Below are positions 44,854 to 55,300 of a DNA stretch of 64,000 nt, in pieces. The stretch comes from Pseudomonas putida. GTDB lineage: Bacteria > Pseudomonadota > Gammaproteobacteria > Pseudomonadales > Pseudomonadaceae. A model generated the notes under the pieces. That model made no database searches. It worked only from the letters and a program-made list of their open reading frames with translations, and was not told the origin of the DNA. A program made the position numbers and the translations under genes. Where the stretch lies: assembly GCF_028682455.1 (NCBI RefSeq), contig NZ_JANHLD010000001.1:1900001-1964000 (forward strand). The letters run 5' to 3'. The first letter of the stretch is position 1. Every line of letters starts with the position of its first letter.

Positions 44854-45194
44854 AAATACGTTTCGCAATTATTAGCCATGACCTTCTCGCACAAGTCCGG
44901 GCTGAAGTTGATGTCCTCCTGCATGCAGTAAATGTCGGAGATATGGATGGCGTGGATGCGTCCACCGCACGCCTCTTGGAGCTGACAGTTGATTGCAGAT
45001 CGATTGAGTTGTCCGAGGAAGAGTGGCGCGCATTTCTAAGCGAAATCAGGGCCAAGAACCCTGAGTTCGAATCGAGCTACTTGTTGCCTGGGACTATTTG
45101 CGCGCCCCTGTTTCCAAACCTCTCGGTAGCTGACGACTATGTTCTCGAACTTCCAATCGATGGTGATATGGAAGAGGAGGAAGCTAATGTTTGA
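44850..45194 (+). CDS. Hypothetical protein, operon gene 4
   Basis: 114 residues, overlapping the previous stop (ATGA). It is acidic, with no cysteine cluster or membrane helix; DLLAQVRAEVDVLLHAVNVG starts a helical half, and the tail DGDMEEEEANV is strongly acidic. It could be an immunity or chaperone partner of the preceding nuclease, which is inference from position only. Confidence 0.55.
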   Translation: MKIRFAIISHDLLAQVRAEVDVLLHAVNVGDMDGVDASTARLLELTVDCRSIELSEEEWRAFLSEIRAKNPEFESSYLLPGTICAPLFPNLSVADDYVLELPIDGDMEEEEANV

Positions 45195-45417
45195 TGAGGC
45201 CTTTGGAATGGCTGCGATGTGCGCTGGAAAATTTCGCGAGGGAGTGCGTGATACGTTCGGCGCGTCCATTGTTGCTGATGTACTTGATCCGATTCTCAAG
45301 GAAGTCGATTCACTCCGCATTTTCAATGCGGCTTACCAGCAGCAATCGCTCGCCATTGATCGAACTTTGAATGACGTTCGCGAGCTCCAGTTCAAAGACA
45401 GTGGGTGGAATCAATGA
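45187..45417 (+). CDS. Small helical protein, operon gene 5
   Basis: 76 residues from ATG 45187 (GGAGG upstream, overlapping the previous gene). Sequence from FDEAFGMAAMCAGKFREGV to NDVRELQFKDSG is helical. It may be a second small WXG-like or adaptor partner of the following ATPase; no direct motif is seen. Confidence 0.5.
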   Translation: MFDEAFGMAAMCAGKFREGVRDTFGASIVADVLDPILKEVDSLRIFNAAYQQQSLAIDRTLNDVRELQFKDSGWNQ

Positions 45418-48089
45418 GTGAAAGCGCGAAGGATTTTCAGAGCGTAATTTTCAAGCTACACAAGGCAATTGCGGACTATCAAGAAGGTTGTGCGCGCATC
45501 GACCGCGAATTCAATGCCACTAAAAAAACATTGAACGAAGACCAGGAGCGCAATCGGAGCATAAGGAAGTCGAATTGGCAGGCAGGCTTTGTCAGAGAGT
45601 GGGAAAGTAATGCAACTGCTATAGCGAACGCAAGTGCACAGCTTAGACAACATCAGCCTGCCTTCGTGGATTTTTGTGTAGACAAGCCATTGATGGCATC
45701 GGAAATTCCAGCAGGTCTTGTGCTTGGCTCGGAGCAAGTCTCTTTTGAGAAGCTCTCTTGTCAATCCCCAAAAGTCATCTCTTTCCCCTTCTCCAGCGCT
45801 CTTGTTTTTCCGCAAGGCGATGCGGAGAAGAAAAGACTCGCGCATTGTCTCTTGTTGCGGTTGCTGTCGGCTTTGCCTGCAGGTCAAGTAGAGTTGACAC
45901 TGATTGACCCCCTACAGCAGGGTCAATCGGTCGAGCCGTTCCTACCATTGCTGAAGGTTGAGCAATTGGTGCCGCAAGGTCATGTTCTTACTCGTGCGGA
46001 CGAAATCGAAGCAGCGCTCGGACAACTGACGGACGAAATTGAGGAGCTGATCCAGCTGCGGTTCAATGAGAAGGCATCCAACTGGTTGAAATACAACGCA
46101 GTTCAACCCGATGCCCCGTTGCCTTACAAGGTAGTACTGCTCTTTGATGTGCCAGAGCAGATATCGGAAAAATCTCTTTGGCTCCTTGGACGCATCTGCG
46201 AAAACGGTCCACGCTGCGGCGTGCTGCCCATCATTGCAATTGATGAGCAGCGCATGGAAGACCGGCGATATGAAAAGCTCAACGCCACGCTGAAAAACTC
46301 AACCACGCAACTGAATGATCTCTTGCAACGCGCTGGGGCTGGTGGGCTGTCATTCACATATCAACCGGAGCAATGGCCGCGACAAGATGTGCTGGATGGC
46401 TTTATCGCAAGGCTCGCTGAAGATTGTGCTGCTAGGACGCGCTTCAAGAAAACGATGGCTGATCTCTGGACGAGCTTCGGTAAGGAAGAGACGACTCTTG
46501 GTGGCTTTGATATTCCCATCGGCTGGACGAGCGCCGGCGACCTCGCGACCCTGAGACTGGGCGCGACGGACTCCGAGCATCATGTGCTGCTTGCAGGGAA
46601 GACGGGCTCGGGAAAATCCAATCTGCTTCATGTTTTGATTCACACGCTGTGCGAGAAATATCCGAGCGAAGAGCTTGATCTTTATCTACTGGATTACAAG
46701 GAATCGACTGAGTTCAATGTTTACGCAACTCCGCCAATTCCACAAGCCCGTCTTGTCGCGACGGAAAGTGATCCTGAATATGGTGTCACTGTACTACGGC
46801 ATCTTGTGGGTGAACTGGAAATTCGCGCACGCATATTCAAGTCGAAAAATGTTAACGACTTCGGCGAATACCGAAAATCAACCGGAATACGGTTACCCCG
46901 CGTTCTGTTAATCATAGACGAGTTCCAGGTTCTGTTTTCAGAAAGTCGCCAGGTAGCAGAAGCTGCTGAGCAGCTGCTCTCGAAGCTTTTGAAACAGGGG
47001 CGCTCGTTTGGCATTCACATCCTCTTGGCTACTCAGACTTTGAAAGGCATCAACGCGCAGTCAATCGGAAGCATCATCACCCAGTTGGGATGCCGTATTG
47101 CACTGGCTTGTGGGCAGGAAGATTCCGCAATGATCCTCGGGGGCGGGAACTGGGCGGCTGCGGAGCTGCGCAGCCCACCTGAAGGCATTATCAACAATGC
47201 TAACGGTGCCAAATCCGGCAATGTGAAGTTCATGATTCCATTCGCCGGAGAAAGTGAGCATCGACGTGATTTGCTGACGAATTTGATAGAGCGTACATCT
47301 CCTTCTGGGGGGGCTCCCAAAACAAAGGTTTTCAGCGGAGCATTCCTTCCTGAGATGCCGTCTCCCTTTGACTATCAGACAGTTTGTGCGCATGAAGAAA
47401 CTCTTCTTTTGGGCGAAAACCTCGCATTCGATTCAAAACCGTTGACCGTGCCACTTACTCGTCGATCCGCGTTCAATGTTCTATTCAGCGGCTACAACGA
47501 TCAGATTCACGACGGACTCCTGTCCGCTATGCTTTTCAGTCTGGCTTTCGTCGATGGCTTTGATGAAATCGTGTATTTCAACGCGCGCGGAGTCCCCCCT
47601 GGGGGAGGATTCTCAGCCGCAGTGCAAATGCTCGGTGTGCGCCTCAAGATGTTCGACGATATAGCCGAACTACCACTTCAAGCGATATCAGACGATATTG
47701 GGAATCGCCGCGTCGCGTTGATTGTCGATGGCCTGGATTCCGAGAAAGCGCTCCAGCCAGCCCCAGCGTTTAGATCGCCCAAGCCGGGCGAACCACCAAC
47801 CCCGTCTGACTTGCTAAAGCGCCTCGCCGAGGACGGCCCAAGAAAGGGGACGTTTGTATTTGCCTTTGTCGACCGTTGGCAGCGCTGTGCCAGTACCTGC
47901 AAAGACCTTTTCTCATTTTTCGAATTGCGCGTGGCGTATTGCATGAACGAAGACGATGCCGGATCGCTTGTGAGTGGCGGTATTGGTAAGTTCAAAGGCA
48001 TTGAAAAACCGAACAGAGCTGTATTTGTAAACAAAATGACGAATGACATCACATGGTTCCGCCCATATGTTCAGGAAAGCACTCGATGA
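45414..48089 (+). CDS. FtsK/EssC-like P-loop ATPase, operon gene 6
   Basis: 891 residues from ATG 45414 (ATGA overlap). A coiled coil fills residues ~10-75. One full FtsK/SpoIIIE ATPase follows: Walker A LAGKTGSGKSNLLHVLIH near 392, Walker B VLLIIDEFQVLFSE near 498, and LATQTLKGINAQSIG near 540. The C-terminal third has the shape of a second module with a degenerate P-loop (RRSAFNVLFSGYNDQIHDG), as in EssC. No transmembrane helix is visible, so unlike true T7 secretion it is probably a soluble motor that moves DNA or protein. Confidence 0.8.
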   Translation: MSESAKDFQSVIFKLHKAIADYQEGCARIDREFNATKKTLNEDQERNRSIRKSNWQAGFVREWESNATAIANASAQLRQHQPAFVDFCVDKPLMASEIPAGLVLGSEQVSFEKLSCQSPKVISFPFSSALVFPQGDAEKKRLAHCLLLRLLSALPAGQVELTLIDPLQQGQSVEPFLPLLKVEQLVPQGHVLTRADEIEAALGQLTDEIEELIQLRFNEKASNWLKYNAVQPDAPLPYKVVLLFDVPEQISEKSLWLLGRICENGPRCGVLPIIAIDEQRMEDRRYEKLNATLKNSTTQLNDLLQRAGAGGLSFTYQPEQWPRQDVLDGFIARLAEDCAARTRFKKTMADLWTSFGKEETTLGGFDIPIGWTSAGDLATLRLGATDSEHHVLLAGKTGSGKSNLLHVLIHTLCEKYPSEELDLYLLDYKESTEFNVYATPPIPQARLVATESDPEYGVTVLRHLVGELEIRARIFKSKNVNDFGEYRKSTGIRLPRVLLIIDEFQVLFSESRQVAEAAEQLLSKLLKQGRSFGIHILLATQTLKGINAQSIGSIITQLGCRIALACGQEDSAMILGGGNWAAAELRSPPEGIINNANGAKSGNVKFMIPFAGESEHRRDLLTNLIERTSPSGGAPKTKVFSGAFLPEMPSPFDYQTVCAHEETLLLGENLAFDSKPLTVPLTRRSAFNVLFSGYNDQIHDGLLSAMLFSLAFVDGFDEIVYFNARGVPPGGGFSAAVQMLGVRLKMFDDIAELPLQAISDDIGNRRVALIVDGLDSEKALQPAPAFRSPKPGEPPTPSDLLKRLAEDGPRKGTFVFAFVDRWQRCASTCKDLFSFFELRVAYCMNEDDAGSLVSGGIGKFKGIEKPNRAVFVNKMTNDITWFRPYVQESTR

Positions 48090-49849
48090 AGCGATTTCTG
48101 CTCACGTGGTATGGAATCACCGATTTTCGCGCGTCTCTTGGGTTTGAGAATACCGATGGCCCTATTGCGAGTGCCATTGCGGGTGCGTCCTATTCTGATA
48201 TCGTCATCTTGGGCTACACCCGGATGGATAATGATGCCAGCGAATTGATCGAGGTGCAGAAGGCATTCGCACTCGAATTGGCGTCAATACGAAACATGGG
48301 ACAAGAGAAGGATTGGAAGGCCACTAATCAGTTTGTCTCCAGGTTTGCCAATACGGCTGTCGCCCATGAACATTTTTCGACTTGGCTGGAAAAGAAGGCC
48401 GCCGCCTTGGGCTGCGACGCAAGCATCCGTTTAAAAAGCGAAAAGCTTTGCCAACTAAACGACACCGAAGGTATTTACGCAGGCGCGATGCGGGCGCTGA
48501 ATGAGGTGGAACAGGAGTCAGGTGAAAAGCTTGTCACGCTCTATCTCAGCCCAGGAACTCCGGTTATGGCCTTTGTCTGGGCGCTCGCGGCGCTGAGCTA
48601 TCCTGAACTCAAAAAAAGACTCATAGCGTCGTCCATCATTGGCAAAGCACCTGAAATCATAGCGTTGCCTGCCGAGTGGCTTGAGCGACACAGCGTAAAA
48701 CAGGCTGCGATTCGAGACATCTCCAACGGGTTCGATGTGACATTTCATCTTTTTGGTGAGCAACGGATGCCTGCCTTGTTAAGCATCCGGCAATTTGAGT
48801 CGGCGCATCACATCTTTGTTAACTCAAAAGACTTCCCTGCTACATGTATGCGAGCCTTTATTGGCTCCCGGGACCTACACGAACTTACCGTTGACCCTTG
48901 GGATGATCGTGCTGTTCACGAAAGAATCACCGAGCTGGCAAAGCAATTTCCAGAAAAAACACGAGTTGGAATCAATTTAACCGGCGGCACAAAATTAATG
49001 TTTGCAGGCGCACTCTCTGCTGCGCGCGAACTGGGTGCCATTCCGTTTTATTTTGATAGCAAGAATCGTTGCGTTACTTTCATTGATAGTGTTCGGCGCG
49101 AAAAAATCAGGCAGATTGATTCAATTGAAACATTCTTGCGCCTTAATAGCGACGGCTTGATGATCGCCGGCAGTTCCCTTATGAATGATATGTCGCCGAA
49201 TCGCCAACTTCTAACTGAGACTCTTTGGCTATATCGTGAAAAGGTGCGTAGGTTCTATAGAGAACTGACCGATTATAACAATGGATTCAGACCATTCGAA
49301 ATTTGTCGTGATGGCTTCAAATTCAAGCTGGATGACATGGAGACAGTATCCGTCCAAGGCTACGGATTGGATATGGTATTTGAGAAATGGCCTGATTTCG
49401 CTAAATACCTATCTGGCGGCTGGTTCGAGGAGTTTGTTTATTTGCAATGCAAGCCCTACGAAGACGCTGGCGTCATTCAAGACTTGCGTATCAATGTCAA
49501 GCTGAACTTGAGTTTAGAAGAGTCGAAAGGCTATTCGAGCTTCGGCGTTGAATACAGCGAGTTGGATATCACATTCACCGATGGCTATTCACTTTATATC
49601 GTGGAATGCAAGGCAGGCAATGTAACGCAAGAGCAGATTATGAAGCTGCAAAATCTTGTGCGCTTCTACGGGGGAATTGAAGGTCGCGGCATCATTGCCT
49701 GCTGTGTTCCGCCAAATACTGAGTCGGCCAAGAAAAAAATAAAGGATGCCAGGCTGACGCTTTGGAGTGGTGCATCACTTTCTGAGCAGATAAAGGCAAT
49801 GATGAACAGCATCACTGAGCGGGCTGAAGCGAGTGAGGCAACGCCATGA
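48086..49849 (+). CDS. Card1-like CARF nuclease with extra N-terminal domain, operon gene 7
   Basis: 587 residues from ATG 48086 (ATGA overlap). The middle carries the CARF signature NLTGGTKLMFAGALSAA near 295. The C-terminus is a DUF1887 (Card1/Can2) PD-(D/E)xK nuclease: GGWFEEFVYLQCKPYEDAG near 444, ELDITFTDGYSLYIVECKAG near 491-509. Card1 cuts DNA and RNA after binding cyclic oligoadenylate. The first ~190 residues (FLLTWYGITDFRASLGF, SDIVILGYTR) look like an additional CARF-type sensor domain, not found in Card1 proper. No Cas10 or CD-NTase gene is visible nearby. Confidence 0.78.
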   Translation: MKRFLLTWYGITDFRASLGFENTDGPIASAIAGASYSDIVILGYTRMDNDASELIEVQKAFALELASIRNMGQEKDWKATNQFVSRFANTAVAHEHFSTWLEKKAAALGCDASIRLKSEKLCQLNDTEGIYAGAMRALNEVEQESGEKLVTLYLSPGTPVMAFVWALAALSYPELKKRLIASSIIGKAPEIIALPAEWLERHSVKQAAIRDISNGFDVTFHLFGEQRMPALLSIRQFESAHHIFVNSKDFPATCMRAFIGSRDLHELTVDPWDDRAVHERITELAKQFPEKTRVGINLTGGTKLMFAGALSAARELGAIPFYFDSKNRCVTFIDSVRREKIRQIDSIETFLRLNSDGLMIAGSSLMNDMSPNRQLLTETLWLYREKVRRFYRELTDYNNGFRPFEICRDGFKFKLDDMETVSVQGYGLDMVFEKWPDFAKYLSGGWFEEFVYLQCKPYEDAGVIQDLRINVKLNLSLEESKGYSSFGVEYSELDITFTDGYSLYIVECKAGNVTQEQIMKLQNLVRFYGGIEGRGIIACCVPPNTESAKKKIKDARLTLWSGASLSEQIKAMMNSITERAEASEATP

Positions 49850-50334
49850 TGCTCCATTTGGTTTGCGACATCTCCGGCAGCATGAGTGAAGGAGGTAAGC
49901 CCTTCATCCTGCGAACCTTGGCCACGACCGTGGCGCAATGGGTGCGGCAGGGCTATGGACAGGCGGAAATCCACCTTTGTGCTTGGAGCAGTGAGGCACG
50001 CAACATCTCGAACTGGAGCGTCAAGGAGGATCTCCCGGTGGAAATGCTGGTTTGCCAAGGGGGTACCAATGGCGAGGCGCTGGTTCAACTGTTGGGTAGC
50101 GAGCCGGATGGAAAAGTTCTGATTCTCACGGATGGATTCTGGACAAGAGACGACGTGAAGACTCTGAGCCGCTGGCAGGAAGGCCTACCGCCGGATACGC
50201 TGCGCGTCATCCAAATCGGCGCGGATGCCAACCCGCATCTTTCCAAGGGGCTCAAAGGCGCAAAGGTGTTTGCCGCAGAAGAAGTGCTCGCCGTACTCGA
50301 TAACTGGCTGCAGGCGGATGAGGAATGGGCATGA
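49846..50334 (+). CDS. Second VWA protein of a TerY-P-like triad, operon gene 8
   Basis: 162 residues, starting in an ATGATG overlap. MIDAS motif CDISGSMSEGG at 8-18 and LILTDGFW near 90; the threonine is in GGTNGEA. It is a minimal VWA domain, close in layout to TerY. The next two genes are a PP2C phosphatase and a kinase, together the TerY-P set described for tellurium-linked and DNA-processing operons. Confidence 0.8.
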   Translation: MMLHLVCDISGSMSEGGKPFILRTLATTVAQWVRQGYGQAEIHLCAWSSEARNISNWSVKEDLPVEMLVCQGGTNGEALVQLLGSEPDGKVLILTDGFWTRDDVKTLSRWQEGLPPDTLRVIQIGADANPHLSKGLKGAKVFAAEEVLAVLDNWLQADEEWA

Positions 50335-51047
50335 CGCTTTGGAAAAGTTTTGGGGCAAGCGTTCGCGGCCCGAGCCATATCGCCGAAGGTTTGCCAAATC
50401 AGGATGCATGGGCGAAGTTTCACCATGTTTGGGGTGATGGCATCGTCGTGTCCGACGGGGTTGGCTCCAAGCCCTTCTCCAGCTTCGGCAGCCATGCTGC
50501 CTGTCTCGCCGTCGAGTTCGCAGCCCGGGCTTGTTGCACCAGTGGTGAAATCGAACACAACGCGCTGTTTAGCAACATCCAAGCTAACTGGCTGAGGCTT
50601 GTCGCTCCGCTGGAGCCTCGCGATTGCGCGGCCACCTGTCTTTTCGCACTACGCCTGGATGGCGTAATCCACCTAGGGATGCTTGGCGACGGACTTGCCG
50701 CTATTGCCAAGTCCGATGGATCAGTCGTTTCGCTGTCGGAAAACAAGACACAAGGCTTCTCCAATATCACCATTGCGCTGTCCTCCAAGGTCTCCGCCAA
50801 AGACTGGCAGTATTTGTCGCTGCCGGGGGAGCAGTGCATCGCAGTATTGCTCTGCACTGATGGGGTGGCTGACGATTTGGATAACGCTGACGGGTTTGTG
50901 AGCAGTTTCGCCGAAACGCATCGAACCCTCGCGCCGGTAAGTGCCAACCGGCGCATCCACGAGATGCTCGAAAACTGGCCCACGCCCAAGCACAGCGACG
51001 ATAAAACCCTCGCCTGCCTGTGCAGTGAGGAGGTTGCAGATGAGTAA
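50331..51047 (+). CDS. PP2C-like phosphatase of the TerY-P triad, operon gene 9
   Basis: 238 residues from ATG 50331 (ATGA overlap with the VWA gene). It has PP2C features: GLPNQDAW near 22 (first metal Asp), VSDGVGSKPFSSFGSHAAC near 40 (DG motif), LGMLGDGLAAI near 112 and LCTDGVADDLDNAD near 172 (metal Asp). All four acidic positions are kept, so it should be active on Ser/Thr phosphates. It is the expected counterpart of the kinase that follows. Confidence 0.8.
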   Translation: MTLWKSFGASVRGPSHIAEGLPNQDAWAKFHHVWGDGIVVSDGVGSKPFSSFGSHAACLAVEFAARACCTSGEIEHNALFSNIQANWLRLVAPLEPRDCAATCLFALRLDGVIHLGMLGDGLAAIAKSDGSVVSLSENKTQGFSNITIALSSKVSAKDWQYLSLPGEQCIAVLLCTDGVADDLDNADGFVSSFAETHRTLAPVSANRRIHEMLENWPTPKHSDDKTLACLCSEEVADE

Positions 51048-52383
51048 CGCCGAACACCAGGCTCTGAAGCCACTTGTGGATGAATACGACAATGTTCATC
51101 AGATGGCCGATGAGCTTGCGCGCGGTGGACAAGGCGTGGTCTATCGCACCAAGGATGCGGATTTGGCCGTCAAGCAGCCGCTGGACGCAGCCGGCCAGCC
51201 GGACAAAAACGCCAATCTGCGCGAGCGCTTCCAGCACGTCCGCCTGTTGCCCATACCACGGCGCATCCCCGTTTCCCTGCCACTTGCCATCCTGCGCGAC
51301 GAGCCGGGCTATGTGATGCGTCTGTTGAGCGGCATGAAGCCCTTCGCCAGTTTCGATTTGGACGGCAGAAGCAAAAAGAAGCTGGAAGATCAAAGCCAAG
51401 CCTTGCCCCAATGGCTGACGAAGATTCCTGACAAGGACCTGGCGCTGCGACTGCAGCATTACGCACAAACTGGCTCCACCCGCCGCCGTTCGCTCGCGCT
51501 TGCCAAGTGCGCTGCCATCCTCGCCCGCCTGCACAGCGCTGGACTGGTCTATGGCGACATTTCCACCAACAACGCTTTCATTGGCGAAGACGACACCACC
51601 GATGTCTGGCTCATAGATGCCGACAATATGCGCCTGGAGTTACCCAGCGGCGGCGTGTCCGTCTATACGCCGGGCTACGGTGCACCGGAGGTAGTGCAGG
51701 GCCGTGACCAATCCCGCCCGCGAACCGACTGCTGGGCTTTCGCTGTGATGACATTCAAGCTACTGGCGCTTTGCCACCCTTTCATTGGCAAGAAAGTACT
51801 GGAGCCCGAAGATGAAGAAGACGGCTGGGATGCCGACCCTGCGCCCAATGGCACTGTCACCGATCTGAACGAACAGGCATTCGCTGGTTTCTTGCCTTTC
51901 GTGGATGACGAAGATGACGATTCCAACGAAGGAGTTGGAGGCCTGCCCCGTGTATTAGTCGCAACAGAAGGATTACGCCGCCTGTTTCAGGAAACTTTCG
52001 GTGCAGGACGTGCACTGCCGCACCGCCGCCCGACAATGGCGTTCTGGATATTGGAGCTTGCGAGGGCGGCGGATCAGTCGCTGGATTGCCTCGAATGTGG
52101 CATGAGCCATTTCGCCGATGAATACGCGCAATGCCCGTATTGTGGCGCGGCGCGCCCGGCTTTCATTCGCGTCAAAACGCCACGTTGGGAAATCCTGATT
52201 CCTGGTGGTGCCACGGAGTTCAGATTGCCGCAGCGGCTTTTTCACCCGTTTTCATTCGAGTATTTCGATAACACAGCATACGAAGCCATGCTGAACTTCG
52301 CGGCCAAAACCGCAGTCCCCGTGCGGGGCACGCTGCCTTTCCCGGACAACCTCACCTTTGAGTTCGTGGAGGCCTGCAAATGA
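51040..52383 (+). CDS. Ser/Thr kinase with C-terminal zinc ribbon, operon gene 10
   Basis: 447 residues from ATG 51040, overlapping the phosphatase stop. Kinase motifs: glycine loop ARGGQGVVY at 27-35, Lys45 in LAVKQPLD, catalytic loop YGDISTNNAF near 170 and metal motif LIDADN near 190 (DAD for DFG). APEVV follows. Residues ~353-373 hold CLECG and CPYCG, a zinc ribbon that may bind nucleic acid or a partner. This fits the TerY-P kinase. With the VWA and PP2C genes it can form a phospho-switch for the operon. Confidence 0.83.
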   Translation: MSNAEHQALKPLVDEYDNVHQMADELARGGQGVVYRTKDADLAVKQPLDAAGQPDKNANLRERFQHVRLLPIPRRIPVSLPLAILRDEPGYVMRLLSGMKPFASFDLDGRSKKKLEDQSQALPQWLTKIPDKDLALRLQHYAQTGSTRRRSLALAKCAAILARLHSAGLVYGDISTNNAFIGEDDTTDVWLIDADNMRLELPSGGVSVYTPGYGAPEVVQGRDQSRPRTDCWAFAVMTFKLLALCHPFIGKKVLEPEDEEDGWDADPAPNGTVTDLNEQAFAGFLPFVDDEDDDSNEGVGGLPRVLVATEGLRRLFQETFGAGRALPHRRPTMAFWILELARAADQSLDCLECGMSHFADEYAQCPYCGAARPAFIRVKTPRWEILIPGGATEFRLPQRLFHPFSFEYFDNTAYEAMLNFAAKTAVPVRGTLPFPDNLTFEFVEACK

Positions 52384-55300
52384 AGTTTCAGGACATTCCT
52401 GTCAACATCATAACTGTCCGCATCAAGCGGTCTGACAATGTCGAAGCCCTGCAAGAGCAGCCAGTATTCTCGGTAGAGGCCAGCCTATCCCGCGCAGATG
52501 AATTTGAAATCCGCCTGAGAGACGCGGTTGTTTTCGTTCGCCCCGTCGCGGCTGTTGACATCCGCCGCCTCAACGCTGAACTTGCCAGTGGGCGTTCCCT
52601 GCTTGCACAACTTGAAAACCCTGCCGCCGATGGCAGCATCGAGCTGAAGATCGGTTTTTTCACCGGCGTCTGCATGGAAATGGGCGATGTTGAAATCGGT
52701 GTGGATGAGTATGTGCAAGAAAAGATGCGGACGAAGGGCGAGGCACTTTACAAGAGGCTGGGCGAACTTTGCTGCTTCCAACAGGGAAACGACGCATTTT
52801 TCTTCCTGACTGCTGGCCCGGCGATTGATGAAGAACTGAAACCTGTCGGCGAGGACACGCCACGCGATGCAGCTGCGGAGCCGACCCGAATAAACGCTTT
52901 CTGTGTTACTGGCGAAGGTATCCGCTTCATTGCCACCGAAAAAGCAATGCCAGGCGGCCAAACCATCTACATCGCCACACGCATAACCAGGACCAAAAAA
53001 GAACCCGACCGCGCCCTGCGCCTCGCCAAAGGCCGGCTGCGTTTTGCCGATTGGACACAAGCAGGGCAAGTGCAAACTCTTGCCAAAGCGCAAATGCGCG
53101 CTCTTACCCAAGACGACAACAGCTACCTGAAAAAGTGGGATGAATTTGGTGACATGGAGGGCGAATTGCTGCTCAAGCAAGCGCGCGAAGTGGGGGCTTT
53201 ACAATTCACAGAGATGGCTCAGGAGCGGGATGGAACCGTCACGGTTCGCATTTCACAGGCACTTGACTCTGCATTGAAAGCGCTGGGGAACGGTGCCGTA
53301 CCTGAAGTCGAGTTGGTGGATGAACTGCCGGATTATTTGAAAGTTGAACGCTTGAGCTTCAAGGATTTTGCAAGTGGAATTGAGCAAGCGGAGAAGATCA
53401 AGCAGGGCGACGGAAATCGCGAGCAACGTGAAGGAAAGACCTACCTTGATGTCGTCGGGTTTGACCAGGAAACCCGTGTGCTTACGCTCAAAATCGAGGC
53501 TCTGCCCAAGGAATCCGGCACGCTCATCCTGTCGCTGGCCGGTGAAACCACCCAGATCAAACGGCGTATGGCGGCCCGTCAAGCCATTCTGGAAGGCCGT
53601 TCCGCCAATCCACAGCTTGGGCTATTGATTGAGGAACAGGGGCAAATCACACAAGTCCGCCCGCCGCAAAAAGTCCAGTCACTCACCGCATTCGTTCGCA
53701 ACAAGGTCTTTCGCAATCCGCCAACCGTCATGCAGGAAAGGGCTATTGAGGTTGCGCTGAATACGCCAGATCTCGCGCTTATTCAGGGGCCGCCGGGAAC
53801 GGGAAAAACCACCGTCATCGCCGCCATTCTGGAGCGGCTGAACGAGATGGCCGACAAGCGCGGCGCGAACATCAAAGGCCAAGTGCTGCTGACCGGCTTT
53901 CAGCACGATGCGGTGGAAAACATGATCGAGCGGCTCTCGCTCAACAGCCTGCCCGTGCCGAAATTCGGCAAACGGTCTGGCGCGACGGAAGACGATCTCA
54001 GCACCTTCGAGCGCAATCTTGAAGCCTGGTGCAGCTCGCTTGCCACCGAACTGCGCGAGCGCAATCCCCAGATTGCGGAAGCTGAGCAGGAGCGGGAAAT
54101 AAAAAACCTGTGCCTGCAATATGTCCAAGCCCCGTCACGCGCGCTCGCCGCCAACCTTGCTGGGAAAATCACAGCGCTCGGCAGTGTAATTCTTGGCGAA
54201 GACGGCGCTCGGCGGTCGGCGAATTTGGCGAAAAAGCTCGCGCACGAGGAAAACCTCAACGATGGCTCCACCCAATGGCTTGATGCAGCGCGCCGTCTGC
54301 GTGTTCGCCATGAAAGCTTTTCTGACGACGGGCCAGAAAGGGCGATGGACGCACTGGATGACCTGCGTGATGTGCTTGAAGAAGACGAACGCAAACTGCT
54401 GGACAAAGCCAGTCTGTGGCGCAATGAAGATGGCCCAGCGCCATTTTTGGACAACCTGGTCGCGTTGAAAAAGAGGCTCTTCGCCCGGTTCACCGCTCCA
54501 CCGATTTTTCGCGTGGAAAAGCAGAACGACGCAGTGCTTGCATTGGCAGAATTCGCCATACAACGCATCAAAAACGCCGAGTATTCGGCTAAGGATAAAA
54601 AATCTGCTGCGCTGGCCGAGTTTCTGGCCGAACTGGAAGGCAACCCCTATGGCATTGTAGATGCCCTGTCCGAATACAGTTTTGCCTTTGCCGCCACCAG
54701 CCAACAGAGCGTCAATCGTGATATGCAAAAGCGCAAAGGGCTTGTCGGGCGCGACGTCAATGAAAACCAGAAAGGCATGGAATACGAATATGTCATCGTG
54801 GATGAAGCCGCTCGCGTTTCACCCCGCGACCTGATGGTTCCGATGGCGCAAGGCAAGCGCATCATTCTGGTGGGCGACCATCGGCAGTTGCCGCATATCA
54901 TTGATGAGGAGGTAGCACGCCAAATGGAGGCTGGCGAGGCAGCATCGGCCGACGAACCGGTACAGAATGAAACTGACTGGCTCAAGAGATCCATGTTCCA
55001 GTATCTGTTCGCCACCCGCTTGAAAACGCTGGAAGACGGCGACGGTATCTCCCGCCGTGTCACGCTCGACAAGCAGTATCGGATGCACCCACTGCTCGGC
55101 AGCTTTATCAGCCGCAATTTTTATGAACGCTTCGATCCGACGGAACAATTCGGCTCTGGACGGCCTGAAAGCGATTTCGCCCACAACCTGCCCGGCATAA
55201 ACGGTAAACCTGCTGTGTGGCTGGACGTGCCAGCGGCGAAAGGCAGACACCAGCGCAGCGGAACCAGTTGGACGCGCCCGGCAGAGGCCACCGTTATTGC

